Of a stretch of DNA of 64,000 nt, positions 1 to 7,839 are shown piece after piece. Made by a program: the position numbers and the translations under genes. Under the pieces are notes generated by a model, which was not told the origin of the DNA, did no database searches, and worked only from the letters and a program-made list of their open reading frames with translations. Numbering within the stretch: position 1 is the first letter of the stretch; each line of letters opens with the position of its first letter. The stretch covers positions 1-64,000 of the forward strand of contig NZ_JAPTYD010000011.1 of NCBI RefSeq assembly GCF_026913015.1, given 5' to 3'. This DNA comes from Paracoccus benzoatiresistens. GTDB lineage: Bacteria > Pseudomonadota > Alphaproteobacteria > Rhodobacterales > Rhodobacteraceae.

Positions 1-2
1 CC

Positions 3-68
3 ACCCCCGCCGACATCGACCGCATCACCGATGCCATCGACACCGCGCTGGCACGGGTGATGGGATAG
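3..68 (+). CDS. C-terminal end of a cut gene, possibly a PLP aminotransferase
   Basis: Only the last 21 codons lie inside the window, ending at a TAG. The visible residues (ending DIDRITDAIDTALARVMG) form an amphipathic helix of the kind that closes fold-type I PLP enzymes, where a motif like D-I-D-x-I-x-x-A-L/I-D is common. That is a weak resemblance and the identity is a guess; the reading frame itself is clear. Confidence 0.35.
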   Translation, partial: TPADIDRITDAIDTALARVMG

Positions 69-124
69 GGCGGCGCGGTCTGCCGACCGAACCACTCCGG
101 GAAAACCGCCTTCGGCCATGAAAA

Positions 125-147
125 ATCCCCGCGCGATGCGCGGGGAT
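125..147 (-). terminator. Intrinsic terminator of the DUF2382 gene pair
   Basis: A perfect 10-bp inverted repeat (125-134 with 138-147) has a 3-nt loop. Read on the minus strand it is followed at once by five T residues. It lies 24 bp beyond the stop of the minus-strand stress gene, so it ends that operon. It may also stop the gene entering from the left. Confidence 0.8.
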
Positions 148-170
148 CAGGGATTGTGCCAAGAACCGTC

Positions 171-1115
171 TTACGTCCGGTCACGATCCAGATCGGTCCT
201 TCCCGAAAGATCGGTCCGGTTGAGGTCGGTCCGGTCGTCCTCAACCTCCACCTCGGTGCGGCGCACGGTGTCCGAGATCGTCTCGCGGTGGGTGTCGCTG
301 GTCTTGCGCAGGCCGATTTCCTCGACCACGCGGGCTTCCTTCTGGACCACGGCTTCCTCGCGATACTCCTCGGCCTCCAGCGTGCGGTCCTGGAAGGCCA
401 CGTCCCCCGCATCGACGGCGCGGTCCACCGGGCGGCGCTCGATCTCGACGCGCTCCTCGCGCAGTTCGACGCTTTCGTTGACCGGCTGCTCGACCGTATA
501 GGCCCGGACGCGGACCCGGCCATGGGCGGCTTCGCGCTTGCCGACCCGCAGGCGTTCCTCGATCACGGGGATCGTTTCCTCGGTGCCGGCACGGGCGGTG
601 TCATAGTCGCGCGTGACATCGCCGCCCGTCTGCAGGCCCGCCCCTTCATAGCCCGCGGTCGTCGTGCCGCCGGCTTGGCCCACCCGGGTTGCATAGGAGC
701 TTGCCTCGTAGCCGCCCCAGCCTTCGGAACGCCAGCTTTGCTCGCGCTCGTCAAGGTTGACGCTGCCTTCGTCGTCCAGGATGTCCAGGGCGGTCTCGTA
801 TTGCGAGGCGGCAAGGCCGGTCACTGTCACCAGATAGCCGCCGCGCGACAGGCCCTCGGCATAGGTATAGCGGTCCTCGTCGGGGAAGAAGAAGTCGCCA
901 AGGCTGTCCCAGAAGCCCTTGTCACGATCTTCGGTGCCGACGCTCGTGGTGCCCGTGCCCGTGCCCGAGCCGCCCGCGACCATCCGGATGCTGGCCGAGG
1001 GGATGCCTGCCTGCACAAGCTGATCCACGGCACGCTGCGCATCTGCCTGGCTGTCAAAGAGAGCCGAAACGGAGGTCGTCCCCGCAGTGGTGCCGACTTC
1101 GTTGTCATAGGTCAT
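171..1115 (-). CDS. YsnF/AvaK (DUF2382) general-stress protein with N-terminal YflT-like domain
   Basis: A 314-aa soluble protein of unknown biochemical activity. Residues about 15-120 resemble the heat-induced stress domain of the YflT/17M type (pattern of ALFDSQADAQRAVDQL, then SRGGYLVTVTG). Residues about 180-290 form the DUF2382 domain of alternating basic and acidic strands (IPVIEERLRVGKREAAHGRV). The tail is a run of near-repeats rich in R, T, D and L. The start chosen gives MTYDNEV and sits behind AAGGA; an upstream ATG in the same frame would add 45 basic residues that overlap the preceding gene. It overlaps the upstream DUF2382 gene by 11 bp, so the two are probably co-transcribed. 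DUF2382 proteins are linked to stress and desiccation tolerance, and the EcfG-like promoter upstream agrees. Confidence 0.85.
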   Translation of the reverse strand: MTYDNEVGTTAGTTSVSALFDSQADAQRAVDQLVQAGIPSASIRMVAGGSGTGTGTTSVGTEDRDKGFWDSLGDFFFPDEDRYTYAEGLSRGGYLVTVTGLAASQYETALDILDDEGSVNLDEREQSWRSEGWGGYEASSYATRVGQAGGTTTAGYEGAGLQTGGDVTRDYDTARAGTEETIPVIEERLRVGKREAAHGRVRVRAYTVEQPVNESVELREERVEIERRPVDRAVDAGDVAFQDRTLEAEEYREEAVVQKEARVVEEIGLRKTSDTHRETISDTVRRTEVEVEDDRTDLNRTDLSGRTDLDRDRT

Positions 1116-1539
1116 CTTGATCGTCCTTGTTGTGGGATTGGGCCGGATCGGCATCTTCGCCCCGGGGCGGAAGACGGTCGATCTCGACGGTCTGGCGACG
1201 GGTGGTCGTCGGTATCTCGATGGTTTCCGTTTTCTCGACGCGGCGAACATGAACTTCCTCGCGAAGATACAGTTCCCGCGTCACGACAAGCCGTTCCTCC
1301 ACCACGGGGATGATGGTCAGCTCTCCCTCGGTCCGGATCTCGGGCACCGCGTCGATCTTGCGACCGACCGGAACCCTGGCCACCTCCACGTCCACACTGG
1401 ACAGCTGGGCGGGAAGGATCTGTTCGACGGATTCGGTCCGGGTGGCGATTCTCACCCGGCCGGTGGCGACCTTCTGGCTTGTCAGAGACACCGTCTCCTC
1501 GATGATCGGAAGGGTTTCCGTTTTCTGATCGTCGGGCAT
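1105..1539 (-). CDS. Second DUF2382 (YsnF/AvaK) stress protein
   Basis: A 144-aa protein consisting almost entirely of one DUF2382 domain (LPIIEETVSLTSQKVATGRV, later IIPVVEERLVVTRELYLREE). Its charged repeat pattern matches the C-terminal half of the next gene, which suggests an internal duplication history. The start MPDDQ follows a GGGGGGAC stretch; the ATG ten codons earlier lacks this. It is the first gene of a two-gene operon whose reading frames overlap by 11 bp. A sigma-EcfG-type promoter lies 29-54 bp upstream. Function is unknown beyond an association with the general stress response. Confidence 0.82.
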   Translation of the reverse strand: MPDDQKTETLPIIEETVSLTSQKVATGRVRIATRTESVEQILPAQLSSVDVEVARVPVGRKIDAVPEIRTEGELTIIPVVEERLVVTRELYLREEVHVRRVEKTETIEIPTTTRRQTVEIDRLPPRGEDADPAQSHNKDDQDDL

Positions 1540-1567
1540 GTCGTCCCCCCGGTAGCCGGCAAGACAC

Positions 1568-1593
1568 AACGGGATGCCCGCACCATCCGTTCC
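1568..1593 (-). promoter_or_regulatory. Candidate sigma-EcfG (general stress response) promoter
   Basis: On the minus strand the sequence reads GGAAC at 1593-1589, then 17 nt, then CGTT at 1571-1568. This matches the alphaproteobacterial EcfG promoter consensus (GGAAC, 16-17 nt, CGTT). It lies just upstream of the first DUF2382 gene, leaving room for a leader of about 25 nt with a ribosome-binding site. The exact spacing and the stress nature of the genes support the call, which rests on sequence alone. Confidence 0.7.
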
Positions 1594-1743
1594 CTGACAT
1601 CGGTGTTATCGGCAGATTGCGGGGCAACGGTCCTGACGCGCGGGCACCTGCAGGCGGCACGCCGCCAGCCGTCGCCGAGGGGAAAAGTTAGTGGCGGTTC
1701 GCTCGAAGCCCGGTTAGGAAACAAATACCTTCAAGTTTTCATC

Positions 1744-3237
1744 ATGGATATGACGGACCCCGGAAAAGAGCCGATCTTGCAAGGCGGCGGAGAATGCGGT
1801 GCGCTGCTGCGCGGGCTCGACTGGGCCCGGAATCCGCTTGGACCTCCGTCGGCCTGGCCGGCCGAACTGGCCGCGCTGGTGGGGATCGCGCTGGCCTCGG
1901 CCCAGCCGATGCTGATCGTCTGGGGACCACAGCAGATCACGCTCTACAACGATGGCTATGCCGCCATGTGCGGGCAGCGCCATCCCGCCGCCCTTGGCCG
2001 GCCCTTCAAGGAGCTGTGGTTCGACATCTGGGACCAGGTCGGGCCGATCATCACCGCCGCCTATGAGGGCAAGAGCACCTCGATGGACGACATCGAGTTC
2101 ACGATGCACCGCAACGGCTATCCCGAAAGGACGAACTTCGCCTTTTCCTATACGCCCGTGCGGGACCGCTCGGGCGCCGTCCTGGGCATGTTCTGCCCCT
2201 GCACCGAAACCACCCCGGTGGTCGCCCTTCGCGACGCGCAGCGGGTCGAGCGCAGCGGTTTCCTGCAGATCTTCGAGGTGGCGCTTGGCGCGGTCGCACT
2301 TCTCAGCGGGCCCGACCACATCTTCCGCTTCGCCAATACCGACTACCTCCGCCTTGTCGGCAATCGCGACGTCATCGGGAAACCCGTGCGCGCGGCCATG
2401 CCCGAGGTGGTGGCCCAGGGCTTCATCGACATCCTGGACCGGGTCTACCGGACGGGCGAATCGCATGTGGGCCGCCATGTCCCCGTCATCTTGCAAACCC
2501 ACCCCCGCGCGGTCGCCAGGCAGCATTTCGTGGATTTCCTGTATCACCCGATCCGGGGCGACTCCGAGGCGATCAACGGCATCTTCGTGCAGGCCATCGA
2601 TGTCACCGAACGGGTGGACGAGGACCAGCGGCGGCAGATGCTGCTGGGCGAGTTGAGCCACCGGATGAAGAACCAGCTGGCCATGATCCAGGCGATCGTC
2701 AACCAGACGCTGCGGTCCGCCGACGACCTCGCCTCTGCCGCCAAGGTGCTGAGCGAACGGATCCGGGTTCTCTCGGGCGCCCATGACATCCTGATGGAGG
2801 GACGCACCAACAGCACCACGGTGGATGAAATCGTCCACAGGACCCTCAGCCTGCACGACCATGGCAGCGAGACACGCTTCCGGATCGAGGGTCCCGCGCT
2901 GGCCATCGCGTCCCGCCCGGCCCTGTCCCTGGCACTGATCCTGCATGAGCTTTCGACCAATGCCGCCAAATATGGCGCGCTGTCCAATGACGCCGGGGTC
3001 GTCCGCATCGCCTGGAAAACCCTCAGATCGCCCCAGAAAGGTGAGCGGTTCGTCCTGACCTGGGCCGAGGAAGGAGGCCCCCTGATATCGCAGCCGGAAA
3101 CCTTCGGATCGGGTTCGCGCCTGATCGGGGCCGGCCTGTCAGGGACCATCGATTGCGAGGTGGCGACCGACTATGCGCCCCAAGGCCTGCGCTGCGAGAT
3201 CAACGCGGATCTGGAAAGCGTCCAGTCCTCGGATTGA
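1744..3237 (+). CDS. PAS-domain HWE-family sensor histidine kinase
   Basis: A 497-aa cytosolic kinase without membrane segments. Residues about 20-150 are a PAS-like sensor typical of this group (LIVWGPQQITLYNDGYAAMC, later GMFCPCTET), followed by a second PAS at about 180-300. The kinase core shows the HWE/HisKA_2 signature: an H box ELSHRMKNQLAMIQAI, an N box with LILHELSTNAAKYGALS, and the W-x-E motif as LTWAEE. HWE kinases commonly feed the PhyR/NepR/EcfG stress pathway, and here the gene diverges from two stress genes with an EcfG-type promoter, so a role in that circuit is a reasonable inference. No cognate PhyR is in the window. The first ATG has no clear ribosome-binding site; the one two codons later is an alternative. 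Confidence 0.85.
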   Translation: MDMTDPGKEPILQGGGECGALLRGLDWARNPLGPPSAWPAELAALVGIALASAQPMLIVWGPQQITLYNDGYAAMCGQRHPAALGRPFKELWFDIWDQVGPIITAAYEGKSTSMDDIEFTMHRNGYPERTNFAFSYTPVRDRSGAVLGMFCPCTETTPVVALRDAQRVERSGFLQIFEVALGAVALLSGPDHIFRFANTDYLRLVGNRDVIGKPVRAAMPEVVAQGFIDILDRVYRTGESHVGRHVPVILQTHPRAVARQHFVDFLYHPIRGDSEAINGIFVQAIDVTERVDEDQRRQMLLGELSHRMKNQLAMIQAIVNQTLRSADDLASAAKVLSERIRVLSGAHDILMEGRTNSTTVDEIVHRTLSLHDHGSETRFRIEGPALAIASRPALSLALILHELSTNAAKYGALSNDAGVVRIAWKTLRSPQKGERFVLTWAEEGGPLISQPETFGSGSRLIGAGLSGTIDCEVATDYAPQGLRCEINADLESVQSSD

Positions 3238-3309
3238 CCCCGGGGGTCCTTGGGCGGCACGCATCCCCGACGTGCCGCGTTGGGCCGTGACCAAGGACGG
3301 ATGGGGCCG

Positions 3310-3972
3310 ATGTGCAACCTGTATAACCTGACGACCAACCAGCAGGCAATCCGCGACATCGCGGGGGTCATGCGCGACAGCCTGGGCAATCTGGAACCCA
3401 GCCTGGACATCTATCCCGACCGAGAGGCGCCGGTCGTGCGCAACACGCCCGAAGGCTGCGAACTGGCCCGGCTGACCTGGGGGATGCCGACGCCGCCGCA
3501 ATTCCTGAAGACGAAGGACGCGCCCGATACCGGCGTCACCAATATCCGCAACACCCGAAGCCCGCATTGGCGGCGCTGGCTGGGAGTCGAGAACCGCTGC
3601 CTGGTGCCCGCGACAGCCTTTTCGGAATACGGGCAAAAGCCCGACCCGGTCACGAAGCGCAAGCCGCTGTACTGGTTTGCAACGGACGAGACGCAGCCCT
3701 TGTTCTTCTTCGCCGGAATCTGGACCCCCTGGCACGGCACGCGGGGATCGATGAAGACCCCGCGCCCGGGCGAGCATCAGCTTTTCGCCTTTCTCACCTG
3801 CGAGCCGAATGCGGTCGTGAAGCCGATCCATCCCAAGGCCATGCCGGTGATCCTGACCAGCCCCGAGGATATCAAGACCTGGATGACCGCCGACTGGCCC
3901 GTCGCCCAGGCCTTGCAGCGTCCGCTGGCCGATGATGCCCTGACGTTGGTGGAACGGCCCCTTACTGCCTGA
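3310..3972 (+). CDS. SRAP (YedK/HMCES-type) abasic-site DNA-protein crosslink protein
   Basis: A 220-aa member of the SOS response-associated peptidase family. The family shields abasic sites in single-stranded DNA by forming a thiazolidine link through the N-terminal cysteine after Met removal. The start was chosen so that Cys is residue 2 (MCNLYNLTTNQ), the defining feature; an ATG nine bases upstream would bury it. Also visible are the catalytic-glutamate segment (VPATAFSEY) and the histidine segment (IHPKAMPVIL). The length is normal. Its 3' end overlaps the convergent AAG glycosylase gene by 11 bp. AAG makes abasic sites, so the pairing fits the chemistry. No LexA box is seen directly upstream. 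Confidence 0.93.
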   Translation: MCNLYNLTTNQQAIRDIAGVMRDSLGNLEPSLDIYPDREAPVVRNTPEGCELARLTWGMPTPPQFLKTKDAPDTGVTNIRNTRSPHWRRWLGVENRCLVPATAFSEYGQKPDPVTKRKPLYWFATDETQPLFFFAGIWTPWHGTRGSMKTPRPGEHQLFAFLTCEPNAVVKPIHPKAMPVILTSPEDIKTWMTADWPVAQALQRPLADDALTLVERPLTA

Positions 3973-4531
3973 TCGGCTGCGGGGGAAAGGGGCGGCTGAG
4001 GCCGGACGCACCGGCAAGGCCAAAACGCCAGGGCAGATCCTGCGCCCTGCTGATGCCGATCCGGGGGCCGACCAGCAGGTCGGGCCTGGCGGCGGACAGG
4101 GTGATGGACAGATCCGTCGTGTCGAAAGGGGCGCCGTCGTCCTCGGGGCGGATGCCAAGCGCCTGCGTCAGCCGCCCCGGTCCGCTGCACAAGGGGGCGC
4201 TGCCCCGCCGCATCTTCATCAGGTCGATGCCCGTCGTGGGGGCCAAGGCCCGGATCAGCACCGCCTCTCCGGGGCGGGCGACCACGTTGAAGCACAGGTG
4301 GATGCCATAGGACCGGTAGACATAGGCATGTCCTGCCGGTCCGAACATCGCGGCATTGCGCGCCGTGGGGCCGCGAAAGCTGTGGGATGCCGGATCGTCG
4401 CGGCCATAGGCCTCGGTTTCGATGATGGTTCCGCCCGTGCCGCGCACCAGAAGCCGCGCACCGACCAGGCGGCGCGCCAGATCCACGGCCCCCAGGCCCG
4501 AGATCTGTTCGGCGAAGGGCAGGCGGGTCAT
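3962..4531 (-). CDS. DNA-3-methyladenine glycosylase, AAG/MPG family
   Basis: A 189-aa base-excision repair enzyme that removes alkylated purines. Family hallmarks are the catalytic-Glu segment ETEAYG near residue 40, DPASHSFRGPTARNAAMFG, and the AYVYRSYGIHLCFNVV strand that carries the nucleotide-flipping tyrosines. The length matches bacterial AAG proteins. The gene is convergent with and overlaps SRAP by 11 bp. It sits 10 bp after the stop of the DUF454 gene and may share its transcript. Confidence 0.92.
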   Translation of the reverse strand: MTRLPFAEQISGLGAVDLARRLVGARLLVRGTGGTIIETEAYGRDDPASHSFRGPTARNAAMFGPAGHAYVYRSYGIHLCFNVVARPGEAVLIRALAPTTGIDLMKMRRGSAPLCSGPGRLTQALGIRPEDDGAPFDTTDLSITLSAARPDLLVGPRIGISRAQDLPWRFGLAGASGLSRPFPPQPIRQ

Positions 4532-4541
4532 GGCATCACCT

Positions 4542-4898
4542 TCAAACCTCGGGGCGCGTCACCACAAAGGCGGCGATTGCGGTGCAGACCATCGCCTGCG
4601 TCGCCACCACCCACAGGGGCATCCCGGCGACCAGGCTGAAGCCCACGCCGCAGGCCATGGCCAAGGTCGCCCAGACTTTCGCCAGGCGGCCGATGGCGCC
4701 GCGTTCGCGCCAGGCCCGGACAGGGGGGCCATAGGTAGGATGGTTCATGATCCGCCGCTCCAGCCGGGGGCTGCTGCGGGCGAAGGCAGCGGCGGCGAGC
4801 AGCAGGAAAGGCACGGTCGGCACGACGGGCAGGGCGATCCCGATAATGCCCAGTGCCAGCGCAACCATGCCAAGGACATACCACAGCCGCCGCCGCAT
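4542..4898 (-). CDS. DUF454 (YbaN-like) inner-membrane protein
   Basis: A 118-aa protein with two or three predicted membrane helices (residues 8-40 and 70-105). It carries the family pattern ALGIIGIALPVVPTVPFLLLAA followed by FARSSPRLERRIMNHP. YbaN/DUF454 proteins have no firmly assigned function. It lies 3 bp downstream of hemW and 10 bp upstream of the AAG gene, so it is probably transcribed from the rph-rdgB-rid-hemW operon. Confidence 0.85.
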   Translation of the reverse strand: MRRRLWYVLGMVALALGIIGIALPVVPTVPFLLLAAAAFARSSPRLERRIMNHPTYGPPVRAWRERGAIGRLAKVWATLAMACGVGFSLVAGMPLWVVATQAMVCTAIAAFVVTRPEV

Positions 4899-4901
4899 GG
4901 G

Positions 4902-6086
4902 TCAGGCCGCCAGTTCGCGAAGGATGGCGTTCAGCAGGGGCCTGCCGTCGCGAGTGGTGCGCAAGCGGCCGTCCCGGCATTCGACCATGCCCAGATCCGT
5001 CAGCCTTGCAATGGCGTCCCCGTCCAGCGGGCCGCCGGCCAGACGGGCATAACGGGCCAGATCCAGCCCCTCGGTCAGTCGCAAAGACATCAGCAGGTAT
5101 TCGGTTGCCTGTTCATCCAGAGGGACCAACGCGCGCAGCGATTCCCCTGTTCCCTGCGCCTCGACGGCACGCAGCCATTCGCCGGGCGCGCGATGCGCCT
5201 CGGTGGCGTAACGCCCGGACGGCAGCGTGATCCGGCCATGCGCGCCGGGGCCGACCGCCACCCAATCGCCCTGCCGCCAATAGACCAGGTTGTGACGGCT
5301 TGCCGAACCGGGGCGGGCGTGGTTCGAGGTCTCGTATCCCGCCATCCCCGCCGCCTCGCAGAGGTCCTGGGTTTCCAGATACATATCGGCGGCCAGATCG
5401 TCGTCGGGCAGGTCGCGCAGTTTGCCCGCGGCCGCACGGGCGCCAAAGGCGGTGCCGGGCTCGATGGTCAGCTGGTAAAGCGACAGGTGATCCACGGCCA
5501 TCGCCAGCGCCTCGGCCAGTTCCGCCCGCCAGGCCTCGGGCGTCTGGCCTTGGCGCGCATAGATCAGGTCGAAGCTGACCCGGTCGAACGAGGCACGCGC
5601 CACGTCGAAGGCCGCCCGCGCCTCGGCCACGGAATGCATCCGGCCAAGGCGGCGCAGGTCGGTGTCGTTCAGCGCCTGGATGCCCATGGACAGGCGGTTA
5701 ACGCCGGCTTGGGCAAAGCCCTGGAAGCGGGTGCGTTCCACGCTGGTGGGATTCGCCTCCAGCGTGATCTCGATATCGTTGGTGAAACCCCAAGCGGCGC
5801 GGGCAGCGCGCAGCACGGCATCAACGGTTTCCGGCTCCATCAGCGACGGGGTGCCGCCGCCAAAGAAGATGCTGCCCAGGTGACGGCCGGGCAGTTCCTG
5901 TGCCAGCCGGGCGATCTCGGACGACAGCGCGGCGGCCCAGCGGGACTGGTCCACCCCCGCCACCACATGGCTGTTGAAGTCGCAATACGGGCACTTGGCC
6001 GCGCAGAAGGGCCAGTGGACGTAAAGGCCGAAGCCCCCCGCCCGCCAGTCCGCATCCACGAAGCTGTCCTGCCCCGGCATCATCAT
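4902..6086 (-). CDS. hemW: HemW-type radical SAM heme chaperone
   Basis: A 394-aa protein of the HemN-like HemW family, which binds a [4Fe-4S] cluster, SAM and heme and is thought to deliver heme to respiratory proteins. The radical SAM motif is C28-x3-C32-x2-C35 in YVHWPFCAAKCPYCDFNSH. Further family segments are IFFGGGTPSLM and NRLSMGIQAL. The cysteine preceding the CxxxCxxC motif in true HemN is missing, as expected of HemW. The start is the first of three consecutive ATGs; it overlaps the stop of the Rid gene (ATGA), so translational coupling is likely. It is in an operon with rph, rdgB and rid. Confidence 0.9.
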   Translation of the reverse strand: MMMPGQDSFVDADWRAGGFGLYVHWPFCAAKCPYCDFNSHVVAGVDQSRWAAALSSEIARLAQELPGRHLGSIFFGGGTPSLMEPETVDAVLRAARAAWGFTNDIEITLEANPTSVERTRFQGFAQAGVNRLSMGIQALNDTDLRRLGRMHSVAEARAAFDVARASFDRVSFDLIYARQGQTPEAWRAELAEALAMAVDHLSLYQLTIEPGTAFGARAAAGKLRDLPDDDLAADMYLETQDLCEAAGMAGYETSNHARPGSASRHNLVYWRQGDWVAVGPGAHGRITLPSGRYATEAHRAPGEWLRAVEAQGTGESLRALVPLDEQATEYLLMSLRLTEGLDLARYARLAGGPLDGDAIARLTDLGMVECRDGRLRTTRDGRPLLNAILRELAA

Positions 6087-6457
6087 GCGCGCATCGCCGT
6101 GGCTTCGATCTCGACCTTCATCTCGGGCCGGATCAGGCCCGCGATGACCATGGTGGCGGCGGGGCAGATCTCGCCCAGGGCCTCGCCAAGGGCCGGGGTG
6201 ATCGCCTCGACAAGGGCGGCGTCGGTGACGGTGTATTGCACCCGGACGATGTCGGCCGGCGCGAAGCCCGCCTGGGCCAAGGTAGCGAAGATCGTGCGGA
6301 AGCAATTCCTGGCCTGTTCGCAGGGATCGTCGGGCATCGTCATGGTGGCATAGTCGTATCCGGTGGTGCCGGACACGAAGCACCAGTCGCCCTTCACCAC
6401 CGCGCGGCTGTAGCCCATGGTCGCCTCGAAGGGCGATCCGGTCGAGATCCTATGCAA
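6083..6457 (-). CDS. Rid-family (RidA-like) protein with a TTG start
   Basis: A 124-aa single-domain YjgF/YER057c/UK114 protein. RidA members hydrolyse reactive enamines and imines, but many subfamilies have no known substrate. Visible features are RISTGSPFE at the N-terminus, a CFVSGTTGYDY strand, and KVEIEATA near the end. In canonical RidA a conserved arginine precedes the K-x-E-I-E-A strand (ARLPKDVKIEIEA in E. coli); here the segment reads AGLIRPEMKVEIEA, so the arginine is shifted and the deaminase activity is doubtful. The only start that keeps the conserved N-terminus is a TTG overlapping the end of rdgB by 8 bp. Confidence 0.82.
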   Translation of the reverse strand: MHRISTGSPFEATMGYSRAVVKGDWCFVSGTTGYDYATMTMPDDPCEQARNCFRTIFATLAQAGFAPADIVRVQYTVTDAALVEAITPALGEALGEICPAATMVIAGLIRPEMKVEIEATAMRA

Positions 6458-7058
6458 AGCTGCCCCTTATCATCTGCTCCACCGCCCGCGCCCGGTGGCT
6501 GAGGCTGTTCTTCATGTCGGGGGACATCTCCCCAAGGGTCACATCGTGCCCGTCGGGCATGAAGATGGGGTCATAGCCATGGCCTTCAACCCCACGCGGG
6601 GGCCAGACGACCTGGCCGGGCAGGACTCCCTCGAAGACCTCGTCATGGCCGTCGGGCCACATCAGCACCAGCGTGCAACGGAACTCGGCGCTGCGGGGGG
6701 CGGGGGCGCCCTTCGCTTCCAGTTCGTCCCAGGTGCGCTGCATCGCCATCCGGAAGTCGCGGCCATTGCCGGTTTCCGCCCAGTCGGCGGTATGGACGCC
6801 CGGCGCGCCGTCCAGCGCATCGACGCAGATGCCGCTGTCGTCCGACAGGGCGGGCAGGCCGGTCGCCTCGACGGCGGCGCGGGCCTTGATGCGGGCGTTG
6901 CCGACAAAGGTGGTCTCGGTCTCCACCGGCTCGGCCAGGCCCGCCTCGGCGGCGCCCACGACCTCGACGCCGTAGGGGGCCAGCAGGGCGCGCATCTCGG
7001 CCAGCTTGCCGGCGTTGTGGGTGGCGACCAGCAGGCGCGTGCCGTCGAATTTCCTCAT
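6450..7058 (-). CDS. rdgB: RdgB/HAM1 non-canonical purine NTP pyrophosphatase
   Basis: A 202-aa enzyme that hydrolyses dITP, XTP and ITP to the monophosphate, keeping deaminated purines out of DNA. It shows the substrate-binding N-terminus ([14 protein letters not shown]), the central acidic motif [11 protein letters not shown], and SHRARA at the end. The start ATG overlaps the rph stop by 4 bp (ATGA). The rph-rdgB-hemW linkage is widespread in alphaproteobacteria and supports the assignment. Confidence 0.94.
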   Translation of the reverse strand: MRKFDGTRLLVATHNAGKLAEMRALLAPYGVEVVGAAEAGLAEPVETETTFVGNARIKARAAVEATGLPALSDDSGICVDALDGAPGVHTADWAETGNGRDFRMAMQRTWDELEAKGAPAPRSAEFRCTLVLMWPDGHDEVFEGVLPGQVVWPPRGVEGHGYDPIFMPDGHDVTLGEMSPDMKNSLSHRARAVEQMIRGSFA

Positions 7059-7768
7059 GCCACGGCGGCCTTTTGCGCAGTGACCAGGTCGGCCATGCCG
7101 GCCTCGGCCAGGTCCAGCAACTGGCCCATCTGGTCGCGCGAGAACGTCGCGCCTTCCGCCGACATCTGCACCTCGATCAGCCGGCCCGCGCCGGTCAGCA
7201 CGAAATTGCCGTCCGTGCCGGCCTCGCTGTCCTCGGCATAGTCCAGATCCAGCACCGCCTGGCCCGCATAGATGCCGCAGGAAACGGCGGCCACGTGGTC
7301 CATGATCGGATCGGCGGTGATCGCGCCCGCCTTCAGCAGCTTGTTGACCGCCAGCCGCAGCGCGACCCATCCCCCGGTGATCGAGGCGCAGCGGGTGCCG
7401 CCATCGGCCTGGATCACGTCGCAGTCGATGGTGATCTGGCGTTCGCCCAGGGCGACCCGGTCCACGCCAGCGCGCAGGCTGCGCCCGATCAGGCGCTGGA
7501 TTTCCTGGGTGCGGCCCGACTGCTTGCCCTGGGCCGCCTCGCGCCGGTTGCGGGTGTTCGTGGCGCGCGGCAGCATCCCGTATTCCGCCGTGACCCAGCC
7601 AAGGCCGGTGCCCTTCAGGAAGCGCGGCGGCGTTTCCTCCAGCGAAGCGGTGCACAGCACATGGGTATTGCCGACGCGGATCAGGCACGACCCTTCGGCA
7701 TGGGCCATCACGCCGGTTTCGATTGAAATCGGACGCATTTGGCTTAGATTCCGGCCAGACGGGCGCAT
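7055..7768 (-). CDS. rph: Ribonuclease PH
   Basis: A 237-aa phosphate-dependent 3'-5' exoribonuclease that trims tRNA 3' ends. Typical segments are MRPSGRN at the start, [19 protein letters not shown] with the substrate-binding arginines, [19 protein letters not shown], and [18 protein letters not shown]. The start was chosen to begin MRPSGRN, giving family-typical length; 18 upstream codons in the same frame are not conserved-looking. First gene of the rph-rdgB-rid-hemW operon, divergent from hrcA with 71 bp between start codons. Confidence 0.95.
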   Translation of the reverse strand: MRPSGRNLSQMRPISIETGVMAHAEGSCLIRVGNTHVLCTASLEETPPRFLKGTGLGWVTAEYGMLPRATNTRNRREAAQGKQSGRTQEIQRLIGRSLRAGVDRVALGERQITIDCDVIQADGGTRCASITGGWVALRLAVNKLLKAGAITADPIMDHVAAVSCGIYAGQAVLDLDYAEDSEAGTDGNFVLTGAGRLIEVQMSAEGATFSRDQMGQLLDLAEAGMADLVTAQKAAVA

Positions 7769-7839
7769 GGTCATTCCTTTTCGTGAAGATCGCAGCCCCA
7801 TACCGCCCCAGCGGCCCATCACGCAACCCTTCGAGGGAC

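Noticed and set aside
156..1313. Long plus-strand ORF of 385 codons opposite the DUF2382 genes
   Set aside because: It is a shadow frame of high-GC DNA. Its composition (rich in A, G, H, R) resembles no family, while the minus-strand frames carry clear domains, a promoter and a terminator.
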